Shown here: one piece after another, positions 49,545-60,359 of the stretch
Layout of the letters: the number at the start of each line of letters is the position of its first letter
Position numbering within the stretch: position 1 is the first letter of the stretch
Origin: Tetradesmus obliquus
Taxonomy: Eukaryota > Chlorophyta > Chlorophyceae > Sphaeropleales > Scenedesmaceae
DNA: 64,000 bases
Assembly (NCBI GenBank): GCA_030272155.1
Contig: CP126204.1
Span: 496,001-560,000, forward strand
Direction: 5' to 3'
Notes under the pieces: model-generated
Told to the model about the DNA's origin: nothing
The model's database searches: none
The model's input: the letters and a program-made list of their open reading frames with translations, nothing else
Program-made: the position numbers and the translations under genes

Positions 49545-50482
49545 ATGGCTCGCAAGCTTCTGGCCGCAGCGGCCCTTGTGCTGCTGTGTGCTGCCTCAGC
49601 ACAGGCTGCCAGGTGGAGCCTCGAGACAGATGAGCAGGGTCGCCAGCTGCTGCAGGCTGCCAAGTCCCCCAACTGTACCAGGATCGACGCCCACTGCTCC
49701 CAGTGCCGCAACCAGAGGATCCCAGGCACCCGCCGCAGTGAGCTGGTGTGCTCCAGCTGCGAGAGTGGTTACAGGCTGCGCCGCGATGGCGTCTCAAAGA
49801 CATGCGGTGAGTTGCTGGCCACAGCTGCAGCTGGGATGCACAAATACATGCACCAGTTAGTATAGCAATGCGGTTCTGCCACAGCAACGCCAGCAAGCAG
49901 CGTGCCCTCAGCAGGCAGCAAGTGTGACAGCTTGAGTCCCCCCTGCAGATGCATGTTGCGCACAACAGCAACACTTGATGCGGGCGTATGATCCTCCACT
50001 GCAACCCGTCCCTCACACACTGCTGCCGTGCACTGCTGTGCCTTGCAGACTGTGCTCCTGGCCTGGCCATGGACGCCAACAAGAACTGCCAGCCATGCAC
50101 CCTGGGCAAGTACTGCCTGGGTGGTGACGCCACTGTAAACCCCACCAACGCAGAGGGTGGCTGCCCTGATGGCCTGGCCACCACCTTTGCCGGTGCCAAG
50201 AGCCAGGCTCAGTGCTTCACCAAGGCTGGTTACGGCCGCACATCCAGCAAGGGCAGCGACGGCAAGGTGTCCCTGGCCGGTGTGCTGTGCGACGTTGCCA
50301 CCTACAACGTGGGCTCCAACACTGCCGGCTGCCAGAAGTGCGGTGCAGGCCTGACCACTGCCACCAACGGCTCAACCTCCGCCTCTGCATGCCGTGAGTG
50401 CCTGCGGTGCCTGTGTGTGTGCTGTTGCTTTGCCCAGTGCTGCACTTCAGTTGTGAGGGACAGCAGCATTGCTGAAGAGGGA

Positions 50483-50516
<34 letters not shown>

Positions 50517-52467
50517 ATGTGCACTGTGGCCCTTGCTGACGGATGCTGCTGTGTTTGAGCTGATCTCAACCTGTCTTGCTCAAAAGCTCACCTGCTGCTG
50601 TTGCTGCACCTGCTGCATGTTGCCGCTGCAGTGGCCCCTGCTGGCTCCTACCTGGACAAGGGCATCGGCAAGCTGTGCCAGAAGGGCACATACTCCACCG
50701 ACCTGAACGCCAACGCCAACTGCGTCCCCTGCCCTGATGGCATCACCAGCGCCGCTGAGGGCAGCACCACCGCTGCTGCATGCTCCCTGGCGCTCAAGGG
50801 CTACTACATTGACTCCGCCAACTCCACAGTTGCCATCAAGTGCCCCCTGGACACCTACCAGGACCAGGAGGCAAATGTGACGTCCTGCACTGCCTGCCCC
50901 AACGGCTGGAAGACCAAGGAGACTGGTGCCACTGGTGTTGCCGTGTGCCTGGCCCCACCCGGCTTTGAGCTGGTTGACGGTGCCACCAACATCACTGCTT
51001 GCGCTGCTGGCTCCTACAAGGCTGACTGGAACAGGAACCCATGTGTGGCGGTGAGTTGCCTGGTTGTGGCGCTTGCAGCAGTGCACTCATGATGCCCCAG
51101 TGTGGTGCTGCCATGTGCTGCAGGCAGCAGCCATGTTACAGCAGCAGCGCTCGACCTCAGCTGGTAGCTCATGCATGTTGTGATGTCTTCCTGTTGTATC
51201 GATTTGCCAACGCCACATTGCTGACCCCCCTTTGCTGCCACCTGCTGCTGTCTGCTCCTGTTTGCAGTGCGGTACTGGCCTCATCACCAAGGAGGCTGGC
51301 TCCGTGTCCAAGGATGCCTGCCTGGTGCCTGCCGGCTACGGCCTGACCTCCCTGTCCCCTATGGTGGCTGCGCCTTGTGAGAAGAACACCTACGGCGACA
51401 GCGTGGACCGTGCTGCTGTGGCCAACGCCCGTTGCACTGCTTGCCCTGCTGATATGTTCACCATGGACACCCTGGAGACCAGGACCCGCAACAGCAGCGA
51501 GTTCTACACCGCTGAGTCTGCCTGCCTGGTGAAGCCTGGATGGGGCACAACCTCCACCACCCCCCAGGAGTGCCCAGTTGGCACCTTCAACGAGGGCAAG
51601 AACCGCTCACCCTGCCACCACTGCGGCACTGGCTGGACCACTGTCGCTGCCGGCAAGACCGCTGAGAGCCAGTGCGTTGTCCAGGCTGGCTGGAAGTTGG
51701 CTGCTGATAACATCCCCGCTCCCTGCGACAAGGGCAGCTACTCCACTGGTGGAACCGAGGTTGCACCCAACGCCACCTGCACGCCCTGCGCTACTGGCTA
51801 CTCAACCCAGGAGGACGAGTCTGTCAGCAATGAAGAGTGTGCCGTCTGCGCACCTGGCTACGGTGGTGCTCTCTGCGCACAGTGCGACTATGGCACCTTT
51901 GCTTCTGGTGGCGCCAAGGTTGGCGATGCCTGCGCAGCTTGCGCCAGTGGCTCCACCTCCAAGAAGGGTGCCACCCAGTCCCAGCAGTGCTACTCCACCC
52001 TGATTGATGCCCGCAATGACGTGTTCAACCTGGCTGACGAGGGTGCCTGGGCCGACAACGCCGCCACCACCGGCATCGCTTGCGGTGCTGCCTGCGATGC
52101 CCTGGACACATGCGTGATGTACAAGTTTGTGGTGAACGAGGCTGGTCAGGGCACTGGCAAGTGCAGCCTGCTGTCTGAGGCAAGCAGCCCCAGCCACACT
52201 GTTGGCTTCAAGATCGGCAATGGTGATGACTACTCTGTGTGGGGCCTGACCCAGTCTGTGGGTGCTGCGCTTGCCAGCCAGCCTTCCAGTGTTGCTGACG
52301 AGGCTGCCTGCAAGGATGCATGCACTGCTGCTTCTGAGTGTGAGGTGTATGTGTGGAATGCTAGCGGCACCCCCAAGTGCACCCTGACCAAGTCAGAGCT
52401 GGAGGAGGCATCCATCAGCATGTTCCAGGTTGTGGGTGCCAAGCTATACTCCGACCTGCACCCTTGA
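49545..52467 (+). CDS. Secreted Cys-rich/PAN-like protein, copy 5
   Basis: Exons 49545-49806, 50049-50393, 50632-51050 and 51268-52467. Intact, 741 residues, identical in protein to copy 3. Its DNA is mosaic: promoter like copy 4, gene body like copy 3, early 3' region like copy 4, later 3' region like copies 1-2. It is the last unit; homology stops about 780 bases after the stop codon. Confidence 0.88.
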
Positions 52468-53245
52468 ACGGTGTAGCTTGGGTTGCGTGGTGTAGATGCT
52501 GTATGGTGTAGCTGCACATATCTTGATGATGAGCAGGCTGCTGTGTTGTGTTTGCTGGGGTGTGCTGGGCCCTTTGCTGCAGCCCCTGTCAGGCAAACTG
52601 CCACCACTGATTGGCGTGATGCCTGTGGCTTTGCTGTTGCTGCTCAGCACGGTCTGCACTCTGTACATTCTTTGTAGGTGTTGGTTGCAGCTGCTGAATT
52701 GCTGTAGATAGATGGTTCAGTCTCTCATTCACCCTGCGGTGCCCTCCTGCACTGGTGGTGTTCATTTCTTGTCATTCATTCTGGTTGCATACTGGCTTAT
52801 CATGAAGAAACCCACTTTGTTTCTCTTTCCTTGTGTCTTAAGCATAGCAGAAGCTCATGGTGTTCATGTGTCCACATGATTGTGTTGTCGCTGCACATCG
52901 ACCTGTGCTCCTTTCTCTGCTTCTCTGTTGTGTCACTGGCGCAGCACCAGTGACACTCGCTCCAAAGCTTGCACGCCACATATTGTGCGGCTGTGCATGC
53001 AGCTGTATGCATGCCCAGGAGTCTCTATCACATGGCCTGCACTGCCCTGCTGAGAATGCAGCGGCGGCCATGGTCAACAGCCGCTGCCAGCCTGGCCACG
53101 TGCTGTGCCAACCACAGTGGTGGTGGCACCACTGGTGATGTGCTGATGAGGCACGGTGTCGTCAACACCAACAATTCACTGTGTAACTGCTCTCCGTGTG
53201 CTCAAACACTCTGCTTGTATGTTTGCATGTGGAAGAGTCGACGCT

Positions 53246-53793
53246 GCAGTTACATCGCCAGAAAATTACCAGGTTAAACGCGCTGCTACTCTCTACGCAT
53301 ACGCTACCACATCAAGGTCGCCTGTACGTGCACGAGTCGCTGTTCCCTTGTTGACAACAGCTTGCAAGCTTACAGTTGTGGTGCGGTCACATAGCAGCAC
53401 CTTGCTGCTGCTGATGCTGCTGATGCTGCTGCACTAATGACAACTGCTGCTAGCAACAGTACAACAGCATGAGCCAGCTGACAAAATTGCAACAGTACCA
53501 CACTGCTGTGGCACTGCCCAGCCACACAGCTGCAACACGTGGCCTGTTCAATGAGTGACAGGCCCATTATTCCCGTATGGATGCATCTGATGGCCATTGA
53601 GAGCGCAGCACGGGCATGCTGTCCGTCACCATATAACAGGAAACAGCAGCGCATGTGCTGCCGCAGCTGCTGCAAGCTGTCTGCCCGCCTTGCGCCTGCA
53701 CACCGCCCGCCCTGCATATGCCTGAAAGCACAGCCTCGCAAATGTGTGCGGGTGCGTGCAAAGCATTGGACGCGGCCCACTGCTGCAGCAACC
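53246..53793. other. Intergenic region right of the array
   Basis: Single-copy sequence between the array and the converging F-box/LRR locus. Contains a short CTG/ATG run near 53404-53435. No gene recognised. Confidence 0.4.
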
Positions 53794-54565
53794 TCAAGGC
53801 TGCGCCTGTGCAGCACAAGCCTCAAGCTGTGCACGCAACAATGCCAGCTCTGCCTGTGCTGCTGCTAGCTGCTGCTGCAAGCCATTTGCACACGCCTCTG
53901 CAGACTCCAGCTGCTGCTGCAGCTGGTCTGCACACTCGTCGGATGCTACCGACTGCGTGTGTGCTGCTGCGAGCTGCTGCTGCAGCTCAACTGCATGCGC
54001 CTGCTGCTGCTGAGCTTCTGCATTTGCACGCTGCCAAATGCAAGCAAAGTGCAGACGCATCAGCACCCACCTCCTGCTCAAGCTCCAGGCACCCTGCCCA
54101 TTCCTCCATCGCCACGTGCGTGCTGATGTCGCACCGCCCCACCAGCAGCTGCGTCAGCTGCCTGAACGCTGTCAGGGCAAACAAGCCCTCGTCAGTTACC
54201 CATGCACAGAACAGCTCTAGCCGCCGTAGCTGCGTCAGCTGCACAAACACGCTGCATGCTGCAGCATCGTCCACAGCTTTGCCGCCAATGCACAGGTCGC
54301 TCAGCGCTGTCAGCTGCAGCAGCGGGCTCAGCTCCAGCCCTGGCAGCAGCAGGCCAGCAATGCTGAGCCGCTCCAGGCCAGGGCAGCAGCTGACCAGCCT
54401 GTCAAGATCGCTGCTGGTGACAACCTCGGGATCACCCATGCCGCCTTCTCCCACTGCACCACCACCACCAAAGCACTCGCAGCCATCCAGCGCTTGAACA
54501 TACCCGGCATAGTTGTCAACAGCATGGCCCGTCTGCCAAATAACTTCAGGCACACCCAGCACCAG
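53794..54565 (-). pseudogene. 3' part of the F-box/LRR gene beyond an in-frame TAG
   Basis: The frame continues past TAG (54568-54566) with no shift and still codes LRRs: LVLGVPEVIWQTG, LVSCCPGLERLSIAGL, LTALSDLCIGG, LTQLRRLELFCAWVTDEG, FRQLTQLLVGRCDIS, to LELEQE at 54071. A possible 40-base GT-AG intron (54070-54031) joins it in phase to a Gln/Ala/Glu-rich coiled-coil stretch (53794-54030: ELQQQLAAAH, LQQQLESAEA, LQQQLAAAQAELALLRAQL) ending in a stop. Such a short intron is unusual. The segment would be untranslated unless the TAG is read through or is an error. Confidence 0.6.
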
Positions 54566-55421
54566 CTACTTCAGCTGCGGCAGCTGCCGCCCAGAAGCAA
54601 ACATGTGCCGGCCACAGCTGGGCTGCAGCAGCGGCACAGTAGCATTGATCCCCCAAGAAAACTCAAGGAAAGTCAGCTGCGGCGACGGCGGCAGCAGCGT
54701 GCTGTACATCGCCGTATCATCCACAGGCAGCAGCTCCATCACGTTAACCTGTGTGCTGCTCACACACAGGTGCTCCAGGCAAGACAGCCTAGAAAATGCA
54801 CTCAACAGGCCTGGCAAGGCGTACTCATAGAGTGCCCCACTCAGGCACAGCACACGCAGCTGCTGCAGGTTGCTGCAGATGTCAGCGCACAGGCCCCCAC
54901 CATCCCCTACCGCATGAATCTCCAAGTGCTGCAGCGCTGTCAGCGCAGCCAGGGCTGGGCAGTTCCTGCTGCTGAGCTCCAGCCCTCCACCCCAGCCAAA
55001 GCTCAGCCGGGTGAGGATCTGGGGCAGCCCTTGCAGCGTACCTGCTGCCACCCACACGTAAGTGCTTGTGAGGGTGAGGTCGCGCAGCTGCTGCAAGGCT
55101 GCAAAGGGGTGATTGTGCGCTGCTTCCAGGGGCAGCAGGTCGATGCAGATGTGCAGCTGCGTCAGCTGCGTGGCAGCTGACAGGCAGCGCTGTACGCAGC
55201 GCTGTGCCTCTGTTGCGCTGCCTTCCGGCTGCTGCCAGTCGGGGTCCTGGCCCGCAAAATGTAGGTCAGTGATGTACTCCAAGTGCAGCTGGCGCAGCTG
55301 TGTCAGGCATGACAAGCTGGCAAACCCGACGCCCGCTGCACACTTCAGGCCCCTGAGCTTCAGTGCGGTGAGGCTGGTTAGGCAGGACAGTGACGGCTGA
55401 ATGATGCCGCCAGTAGTGCCA

Positions 55422-55454
<33 letters not shown>

Positions 55455-55951
55455 GGCAGCTGCTCACACAGCATGATCCTGCTGCCGCCGCTGCTGCTGC
55501 TGTCTCCTACCTGTGCCTGCACAGTGCACCCTGCAAGCGGCAGTAGCTGCAGCTGGCGCAGCTGTGTAAGAGGCAGCTTGAGCAGCGGAGCCCCGGTTGT
55601 GAAACAAGCAGTGTTGGCGATCTGAACTGTGAGCTGGTCTACTGCTGCTGCATGCGAACACAGCCACTGCCCTACGCTGTCCACCCTCTGCAGGATGCTG
55701 GCGGGTCCATAAGCGCCGCAGCCAGTCACAGCAACCTCAGTTGTGACAGCAGCTGCTGCTGCGCGCCAGGCTCTGCACACCAGGCTGCAGCTGCCTAGGC
55801 GCTGCTGTAGGTCCACATGGCGCAGCACATGGAGCAGCAGCTCCCCTGGCAACATGGGCACAGAAGTGTCTGACATCACAGCCACCTGCAGCGTCTGCAT
55901 ACAGGCAGCAGGCAAGGTCGCAGGTTGTTGGGTGGGCATAGCAAGCAGCAT
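54566..55951 (-). CDS. F-box/leucine-rich-repeat protein, truncated by in-frame TAG
   Basis: 461 residues from the ATG at 55951 to TAG. A single F-box lies near residues 34-66 (LPGELLLHVLRHVDLQQRLG, then SLVCRAWRAAA), followed by many degenerate LRRs (LTQLRQLQLLPLAGC, LTSLTALKLRGLKC, LTQLRQLHLEYITDL, LRDLTLTSTYV, LQQLRVLCLSGAL). F-box proteins of this kind serve as substrate receptors of SCF ubiquitin ligases; the target is unknown. The stop interrupts a repeat (QLPQLK then LVLG), where AAG CAG CTG (K Q L) would fit, so a C-to-T change is the simplest explanation. The frame is open from 55984, but codons before 55951 contain no ATG. A 461-residue product could still work, so it is left as CDS. 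Confidence 0.75.
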
Positions 55952-58792
55952 GGTGTCCAGTGCAGTAGCAGCAGGAGCATGCACCTCGCTGAGTTCAAGA
56001 GTCTATGGGTAGCAGCTTGGCGCCTGTCTGGTCATTCACGCGCTCACCGTACTGTGCATAGAATGGAAATCAAGATCAAAAGGCTGGTGCTGGCCGCACA
56101 ACTCAGGTGCCGACGCCAGAGGCGAGTTCAGGCAGAGACGAACAACCACCTCCCTACGACAGTAGCTGAGCTTGCTGACGGTGCCAACAACGGTGACACA
56201 GCAAGCGAATCATTTACATTGTATCCTATGGAACGGGCAGGTCTGTACCTGACTCCCAGACACCATCTACTACTAGAAAAAAATACGGTCCGTCAGTCAG
56301 TCAGTCAGTCAGTCAGTCAGTCAGTCAGAAGCCTGGCTTAGGACCTGGCCCTTGAACCCCAGGGCGATTCGAAAACGTGCAGAGGACGCAAACGAGGGCT
56401 CGATAGCAACAGATAAAAGTCAGTGTAGACATGTGAAGTCGTTTCGAAGCCGTGGGCTGGGTGCAGCGGTGTTCTGTTGCGGGGTGCTACTGCAAAACAT
56501 CACGGGCTACAGCAGGAACAGCAGGCAGTGAAGCAACGATATTTGGGAAGCGATTGCGTGAGAATATTACTTTCAGCGAAAGGCGAACGGGATAGGGATG
56601 ATCATGGGTGGCTGCTAAGATTGCAGGTGTTGCAGTTGCTGCCTTGAGGACAGCACCAGCAAGCACGGGTGCCTCCCATCATTACTAGATAGGAGTGACG
56701 TAGTCACGGGAGACTGCTAGTGTTTGCAAATATGACTGTTCTGTCCGGGTACATGCACCCCGACAGAACCCTGCAGGGCTTGAGGTTCATCTAGATTGCA
56801 GGCCGCGGCCAGCCAATGCGTTTGGCAGCTTCAACTTGTGGTGTTGTACATTTTGAAGGACTTTTAGAGATTGCCAATCCACAGCGAGCACTGAAGCGGC
56901 GCTGCAGGAATCAGGCCAGTCTGACTGGCAGACTGGAAGTACCTACCAAACAGAGTAAGGAATTGCGGGGAAGACACTGCATTCTGCAACAGCTGCATGC
57001 AACATTTTCCCATTTTCTACCACACAGCAAACGTGCACGAGGTCGGTCCTACGAGCTTAACCAAATAGAGTTAGGGCCCGTAACCGGGTTCACATTGCAA
57101 TCAGATGCGCGCCATCACGCCAAGAGCAAACTAGCTCTGCAATGCCTGCGCAGTTGTTTTACAGGCTCTTAAGCCAGCACTGCTGGCAGTGATACGTGCT
57201 GGTGTTTGCAACCTTCTCAGAAGTTCTGGCACTGACATGTTGACGTGATGGTGATGGTGATGATGGCACTAACATGTTACTTCCTGAGATGCACAGCACT
57301 TCAGTTGCCAGTCAAACTGTGTCCCCGCTCGAGGTAAACAAAAGTCCAGGCACGTTCCACGGCGCAGGCGCAAACTCATCACAAGCACCAGGATGGCGCT
57401 GGCGCAAGCCGCGCACCGACATTGAGCCATCTGTCCATCTATGTGATACACCTGGTGATGGGCCAACACACACATAGCATTAAGCTGCGCTGCCAGCAGC
57501 AACACAAGCAGAAAGCGCCCGGTCAAGCCCCAGGTTGTCAAGCAGTTGGCTGTTAGCTGCTGCACCATCACATCGCAGCAGTGGCAAACATCGCAGCACG
57601 CCAAAGCAAGCAAGAGGTAGCATCCTGTCTGCCTCAGGCATCAAAATTGCATGCAACGTAACCACACGCCACCCACACAGGTTTACTCAGAGTACACGCA
57701 TGAAAGCACACATCCGGTACAAGGCTAGGGTGCACATGCGCACAGTTGCCCAATCACATACAGGCAGCAGTGGAACTGCCGCCAAAGCTCTTGCTGTCCA
57801 CAACCACAGCCGTGCCAAGTGCACGGTCAGTGCAAGGCTTGCATAGTTAGCTGCAGTCTTGCATCCTCAAAACCGCAGATGCCGGCGGCAGCAACGGCGC
57901 TGTCCACCTGATGCGCAGGTGCATGCCATGCCAGTCAACTGCCACAGTTCAAGTATTCAGTTATTCGCCAGTCTGTTCTCGTCTAAATCTGCACAGCAGG
58001 CATTGTGCAGATAGAATCAAGACCCCAAAAACTCCCAGCCACTCCCACCACCTACTCTGCCCTGCCTTAGAAGGCACTGCTGTACAGCAACAGGCATGCA
58101 CAGGTGATTGCGGTGGGCAGTGACGGGGAAACCACCACTCCTTGTGTACATTTGCTCAGCTCAGGCTGCTGATGCAAGCGCTTCAACTACCACTCCACTT
58201 GCAGGACTTCCGCCTCTGCCCACTCATTAGCCCTGAAAGCACCGCCGTGCGTCCTCGCTCAACCAGCAACTGATGTGCTGCATCCACTGCTACACGAAAG
58301 GGTCCAGCCATAGTTTCAGCCGGTGCCTACATACCCTAGCCCTGGAGCCAGGAGCAGCAGCACCAGCAGCAGCAGCCCCATAGACAACACCAAACCGACC
58401 ACCCTCAATCGCCTTGACATCATCTCAAGTGCATGAGTTTTCACTGTGTCATGGACATGCAGGAGCTCAGAGCTTAAAGGTATGCAGCTGAAATTAAGCA
58501 CAACTCCACTCGCCTCTGACTGCTCAGGCAGCCACCTGCTCTGCTCTGGTAATCTGCTCTGGCCAACTCCACTCATGGCTGCTCAGCTACATACAGTTCT
58601 GCTGCACACACAGAGTGGAATGGTACAGCACACCGCTCCACCCCTTAGCACTGGCTCTCCTCACGTCTGCTGCATTCTTCCCACTTTGAACCAACTTTGC
58701 TGCCAGCAGAGCTCGCGCACACGCCAGCAATAAGTGTCAAGCCCACCCAGCTCTGTTCTGCTGCTCGCCCCAGCTGGCACAGCTCCAAGCGC
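55952..58792. other. Intergenic region, no gene recognised
   Basis: About 2.8 kb between the F-box/LRR start and the thioredoxin stop, both on the - strand. Open frames such as + 56816-57172 and - 57269-57613 have no recognisable motifs. Base composition is less CAG-rich than elsewhere. A small unrecognised gene or noncoding RNA cannot be excluded. Confidence 0.4.
56292..56329. repeat. GTCA tetranucleotide microsatellite
   Basis: About nine perfect GTCA units, the only clear non-trinucleotide microsatellite noticed in the window. Confidence 0.95.
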
Positions 58793-60359
58793 TCAGTTCT
58801 GCTGGCCGTCATCGCTGGCGGTGTGCTTTATGATGAGCTCGCGCAGCTTGTCCACCTTGGCACCTGTCATGTCTGCCACCTTCTGCCCACCCTTGTACAG
58901 GTGGAAGGTGGGCGCAACCTGCAGCAGCAGCAGCAGCAGTTGGAAGGACGTCAGGAGCAGCGTCGACAGCACTAACAGAAGCAGCAGTAGTTGAAGCTGC
59001 GCTGTAGCAGAGGCATATGTGCGTTGCTGCTGCCATCTGCAGGCTGCCATTACGCCGACATGCCGCGACAGCCCCTAGTCACAAATTCACTAGCAGCCGC
59101 CAGCTTGCAGGAAACGCGCTTCGTGCTTGCAGGAAACCGCCTGGCCGCCTCAACCGCACCTTGATGCCCAGCGCCTTGGCCAGCTCCTTGTTGTTCTGGT
59201 TGCAGTTGAACTTCACGATGACTGCTGCAGGGGCAAGCTCCGCAGACAGCGTCACCAGCTGGGGGTAGATCAGCTTGCAGGGGCCACACCACTGCAATGA
59301 AGAAAAGAGCACGTAGCATCCATGTTGCAGATCAGTCGGGTTCAATGCATGCCAAGACAGGAACGGCTAGTGCTTCACAAGTGTGCCGGACTCTGAGAGA
59401 AAACAGCCGTGCCAACAGCGAAGGCAGCTGCGCACTGCGGCACACAGGAGGTGCAGTTTACCTGGTGTTTCAAGCAGCGCTGTAAAGCATACTGTGGACT
59501 CTGCACTGCACCAGCTGCAGGCCAGCTGCCGTCAAGGGAAGCCACTGATGTCAGTGAAGAAGTCCACCACCACCAGCTTGTCACCACCCCGCTCCACCCA
59601 ACCACCCACACATGCTGCATGCGACATGTATGCACATCAAAACCTGCCCAGCAGCTATGCGGCATGTAGCTCACGTCGGTAAAGAAGTCCACCACCACCA
59701 GCTTGTCACCCGCGGCATCAATGAAGGGCTGGAAGCTGTCCTTGTCCAGCTCCTGCAGCCCTGCAGCATCACTGCTGGCCACAGGGCTGGACACGGCAGC
59801 AGCGGCGCCAGCAGAGGCGCCATCTGCAGCAGCGGCAGCAGGGGCGAGCCGCAGGCATAGTTTGCGTAAGTTAGCGCCAGAATTGGGATTGGGGCGTATG
59901 TTTGAAGAGTAAGACTAATGGGGGCAAGTTGAGGGCGTGGTTGCATGCTGGCGGTTTCCTTGCAGAGTGGGGTACTGCCCCTGATGTTGGTACATGTGAA
60001 AGACCATCTGCAGTGTGCAGCAACTGAACGCATGTACTCGGATGCTGCGCCTGTGCGTTGTGTGAGGGTTGCTGCATACAATGCAACTGCCACATGCCTG
60101 CTTTTGCCAGTTACAGACAGCAGAGACAGCACAGCAGGTGGCCACACCAGCACCGCTACAGTGCCCGCGTACCTGCGACTGCTGCAGCCCTCACACGCTG
60201 ACCGATCGCCTGTGCATGGCTCAGCCTAGGCACCAGCAGCGTCTGGGCCTGCTGCTGCACATTGCTTAGGGGAAGAGGCCTGATAGGGGCCCTCACGAGA
60301 GGGGTAGCCTGGCCCGCGGCGCAAGCAGCGTTGGCAGTGATTCTCTTTGAGGACAACAT
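58793..60359 (-). CDS. Chloroplast thioredoxin f
   Basis: Four exons, 60359-60173, 59823-59675, 59291-59160 and 58918-58793, give 197 residues. Residues 1 to about 75 are a Ser/Ala/Arg-rich transit peptide (MLSSKRITANAACAAGQATP). The mature domain follows f-type thioredoxins: LQELDKDSFQPFIDAAGDKL, VVVDFFTD spliced to WCGPCK (redox-active Cys pair), VKFNCNQNNKELAKALGIK with the extra Cys typical of type f, VAPTFHLYKGGQKVADMTGA (cis-Pro in APT) and KVDKLRELI. Thioredoxin f, reduced by ferredoxin-thioredoxin reductase, activates Calvin-Benson enzymes in the stroma in the light. The ATG at 60359 gives a phase-consistent first exon; it is less certain than the core. A copy of the exon 2 donor end lies in intron 2. 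Confidence 0.92.
59545..59590 (-). repeat. Copy of the thioredoxin exon 2 donor end
   Basis: Reads GDKLVVVDFFTD on the - strand, about 130 bases downstream of the true exon end at 59675. The base after GAC is A instead of G, so the donor is ATCAG rather than GTGAG and the copy is probably dead as a splice site. Confidence 0.85.

Larger units (their letters stand above)
29365..53245 (+). repeat. Tandem array of five about 4.86-kb gene units
   Basis: Five head-to-tail units, each with promoter, four-exon gene and 3' region. The start codons at 30074, 34937, 39835, 44684 and 49545 are spaced 4863, 4898, 4849 and 4861 bp. Left homology begins near 29365 (AGTCCTGGCA, matching 34225) and right homology stops near 53245 (GAAGAGTCGACGCT). 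Units differ by scattered substitutions, a few short indels and trinucleotide tract lengths. The roughly 450-bp spacer (33770-34221 and equivalents) occurs only between units. No terminal repeats or transposase accompany the array. Confidence 0.97.

Noticed and set aside
29365-53245. Array as a pure assembly artefact
   Set aside because: Units carry distinct substitutions, indels and tract lengths with a mosaic pattern and distinct edges, which simple mis-assembly of one copy would not create. The exact copy number still needs read evidence.
29365-53245. Array spread as a transposable element
   Set aside because: No terminal repeats, target-site duplications, transposase, integrase or reverse transcriptase were seen in or around the units.
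54566-54568. UAG read as leucine (alternative genetic code)
   Set aside because: TAG ends the ISY1 and BAG6-like frames at conserved C-termini, and the gene set is nuclear.
57269-57613. 114-codon open frame on the - strand between the F-box and thioredoxin genes
   Set aside because: No family motif, Cys/Leu-rich random character, and no consistent exon partners.
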